From assembly GCF_031877795.1 (NCBI RefSeq), contig NC_133946.1, positions 11,693,144 through 11,757,143 of the forward strand: a stretch of 64,000 nucleotides of DNA, written 5' to 3'. Source of the stretch: Strix aluco (taxonomy: Eukaryota; Chordata; Aves; Strigiformes; Strigidae). Positions within the stretch are counted from its first letter, which is position 1. Each line of letters opens with the position of its first letter. Shown one piece after another: positions 62,192-64,000 of this stretch. The notes under the pieces were generated by a model that saw only the letters and a program-made list of their open reading frames with translations, did not search any database and was not told where the DNA came from. The position numbers and the translations under genes were made by a program.

Positions 62192-64000
62192 CTGGAAAGG
62201 ACCGGATGAGTTAACAACACCCCTGTGAGCCCGGTGCAGTGCCCGTCCTCAGAGAGCAGCCATCCCCAATCTGCAAAGGGTTTTGGTCTGGCAGAACAGA
62301 AACTTGAGCTGGATAGTCAGTCCTTGTGGTTTATAGAGCCACCACCCTACTTGAAGGGATATGGGATAGTACATAGGCATGTTTAACTGAGCACAACTTA
62401 GGTAGGGTGTGATTTACCCTGTTCCGATGCTTTGCAGCATGAACACTGATTGACATTTTTATTTTAGACAGGCGAGCCATCTTGAATTTGTCTTTGAAAC
62501 AAATGTGAAGTTGTCCTCTCGCCAAACAACATGTCCCAATAAAATGTGAGGCTACGCTGGAGCAGAAGCCTAGAGGGTGAAAGAGAAGGGGAACAGTGGT
62601 GTTCTCTCCAACCTTGCCCACAAAGGAGTTACTACCCTGAAGTGTATTAACACCTGATAATTTATCATCTTCTTAGTCATTGTGCATTCATATTTCTGGA
62701 ACGATTTATTCAGCAGTGGAATAGTTTAGAAAACTGATACATAAACTCCTTGAACAAGGGCAGTTTACCCCTTTCAGATATTATTTCCAGCTGTCTGTAT
62801 CAGTTCATGACTTCATTGCATGGATTTACATCTGGTTCTTATTTTGTTAATTATCTTTGTTGCTGGCTGAGCTGTGCCAGTGCCCTTAGCCATCACTTCC
62901 ACAAAATGAGCACATCTTTTGTGCAAAAATACATACTTTTTCTCATTTAAAAGTATCATCTTTCAGTTCCATCATGTGCCTTTTTATTTTTGCCTTACAA
63001 GGAAATGAGAGACTTAATAAGTCATCTCCATCTTTATCTCTGATCTTTTTCTTTTCATCTGTATGATTCCTCTGCTTGAATTTACCAGGGATGAACAAAC
63101 CTCAGAAGCTTCCCTCTCTAAAGGATGGTATGTTTTTCTCTGTTTTTCTCCTTGGACTTCCACGCATACTGGAGTCTTGATTTCAAAGGAGCTCAAAATC
63201 CCAAGTAAACTTCCGTGAAACTTGGGAACTCTTTGTTGCTACGAACTTGGTTTCAAAAACAAACAGCGCACACTGACCTCTGATTTGTACGGGAGTCTTG
63301 CAAGCATCAGTGGGTTTGCCATGACATATGACATCAAGATGTCCTGCATTAGCCTCATCTTCTCTTGGCTCTGCCAGAAGTGCAGATGTTAGCATGGGGG
63401 GAGCCTTGCTCTAGACAGCCTCCGTCAGCAAGACCTTTTTTATTGCTTGTCCAGTCATCGAGCTTCCTAACACATGATAAATGGTTTAGGAGGTCCTGGA
63501 GTATTTCCAGCATCAGACCTTCAGTCTCTTGTTTATTCTTCTTTCACATCTGTGTAATGTTGCTGTCTCAGCAGAGACAGTTCCTGGGTTAGGCCAATGC
63601 ATGCAAGAGGAGGAGTGGGTCCCTGCACTGCCGTTGGCTCTGTCTGCCAGAGCCGTGTGGACACGGTGGGAACCTTTTTATACATTCCCTTGAGTATGTA
63701 CAGCTCTGGGCTTAGGTTTCGGCTGTAGCTCCTAACAAGTTTTGCTGCCCTTAGTAGGACCTTTGCTATTTCTGCTTTTCTTGAAATAAATGAAGCCACA
63801 TGTTGCGTTCAAAGCAAGGATCTGCTGCCAATCTGCTCAGTGCCATTCCGTACTTTCCATGTTGTTCTCTATGTTTGTGTCAGGGCAGTCTCCTACTGTG
63901 GCTGCTGCTGAGGACCAACATCTGTGAGCCATCCCTAGAGATGCCAGGATGTTTTTCCAGAGAGAGTAAAATCTGACAGCCAAGAGAATAGGCAATCATT
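62192..64000. other. CCDC9B intron upstream of exon a (partial)
   Basis: No coding segment matching the expected N-terminal coiled coil is visible on the minus strand, and nothing else was recognised. The intron runs beyond the right edge. Confidence 0.6.

Noticed and set aside
62192-64000. N-terminal coiled-coil exons of CCDC9B
   Set aside because: No frame shows the expected charged heptad-rich sequence. These exons are most likely beyond the right edge.

Overview
This window is vertebrate nuclear DNA, most likely avian (a close sauropsid relative is not excluded). Three protein-coding loci are recognisable: PLCB2, INAFM2 and CCDC9B. They occur in the order and orientation I recall for human 15q15.1. 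The recognisable interspersed repeats are all decayed CR1/L3-type LINE pieces, and I see no Alu-like or L1-like sequence, which fits a bird. Coding exons are short and bounded by GT/AG sites, and most of the window is intron or intergenic DNA. The many open frames elsewhere look like chance ORFs.

Left part (1-8,190): the 5' end of PLCB2 on the minus strand. Coding exon 1 (start codon at 8032-8034), exon 2 and exon 3 join in frame and give the first 77 residues, the start of the N-terminal PH domain. A TATA-like element lies about 150 bp upstream of the ATG. The rest of the gene lies beyond the left edge.

Centre (about 21,950-25,140): a strong CpG island containing the intronless INAFM2 gene on the plus strand, a small single-pass membrane protein with the InaF motif. 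Its leader has an in-frame start-stop uORF. Candidate poly(A) signals suggest a 3'UTR of 0.6-2.2 kb. The 13.8 kb between PLCB2 and INAFM2, and the 13-15 kb between INAFM2 and CCDC9B, hold no gene I can support, only old repeats and simple sequence.

Right part (40,478-64,000): CCDC9B on the minus strand. Eight coding exons join in one frame (1,467 nt, 488 codons plus stop), from a conserved exon at 62,042-62,191 to a long disordered terminal exon at 40,478-41,254. The N-terminal coiled-coil exons lie beyond the right edge.

I found no bacterial-type system, CRISPR array, tRNA or rRNA. The observations most worth checking are a possible nested membrane-protein exon inside a CCDC9B intron (47,048-47,260), a 287-codon ORF antisense to the INAFM2 3' region, the in-frame uORF and possible non-AUG extension of INAFM2, a LINE fragment with a legible reverse-transcriptase motif, and a possible retroviral nucleocapsid relic. 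PLCB2 (phosphoinositide signalling), INAFM2 (membrane protein, role poorly known) and CCDC9B (CCDC9 family, RNA-associated by analogy) are neighbours by conserved synteny; nothing here shows that they work together.
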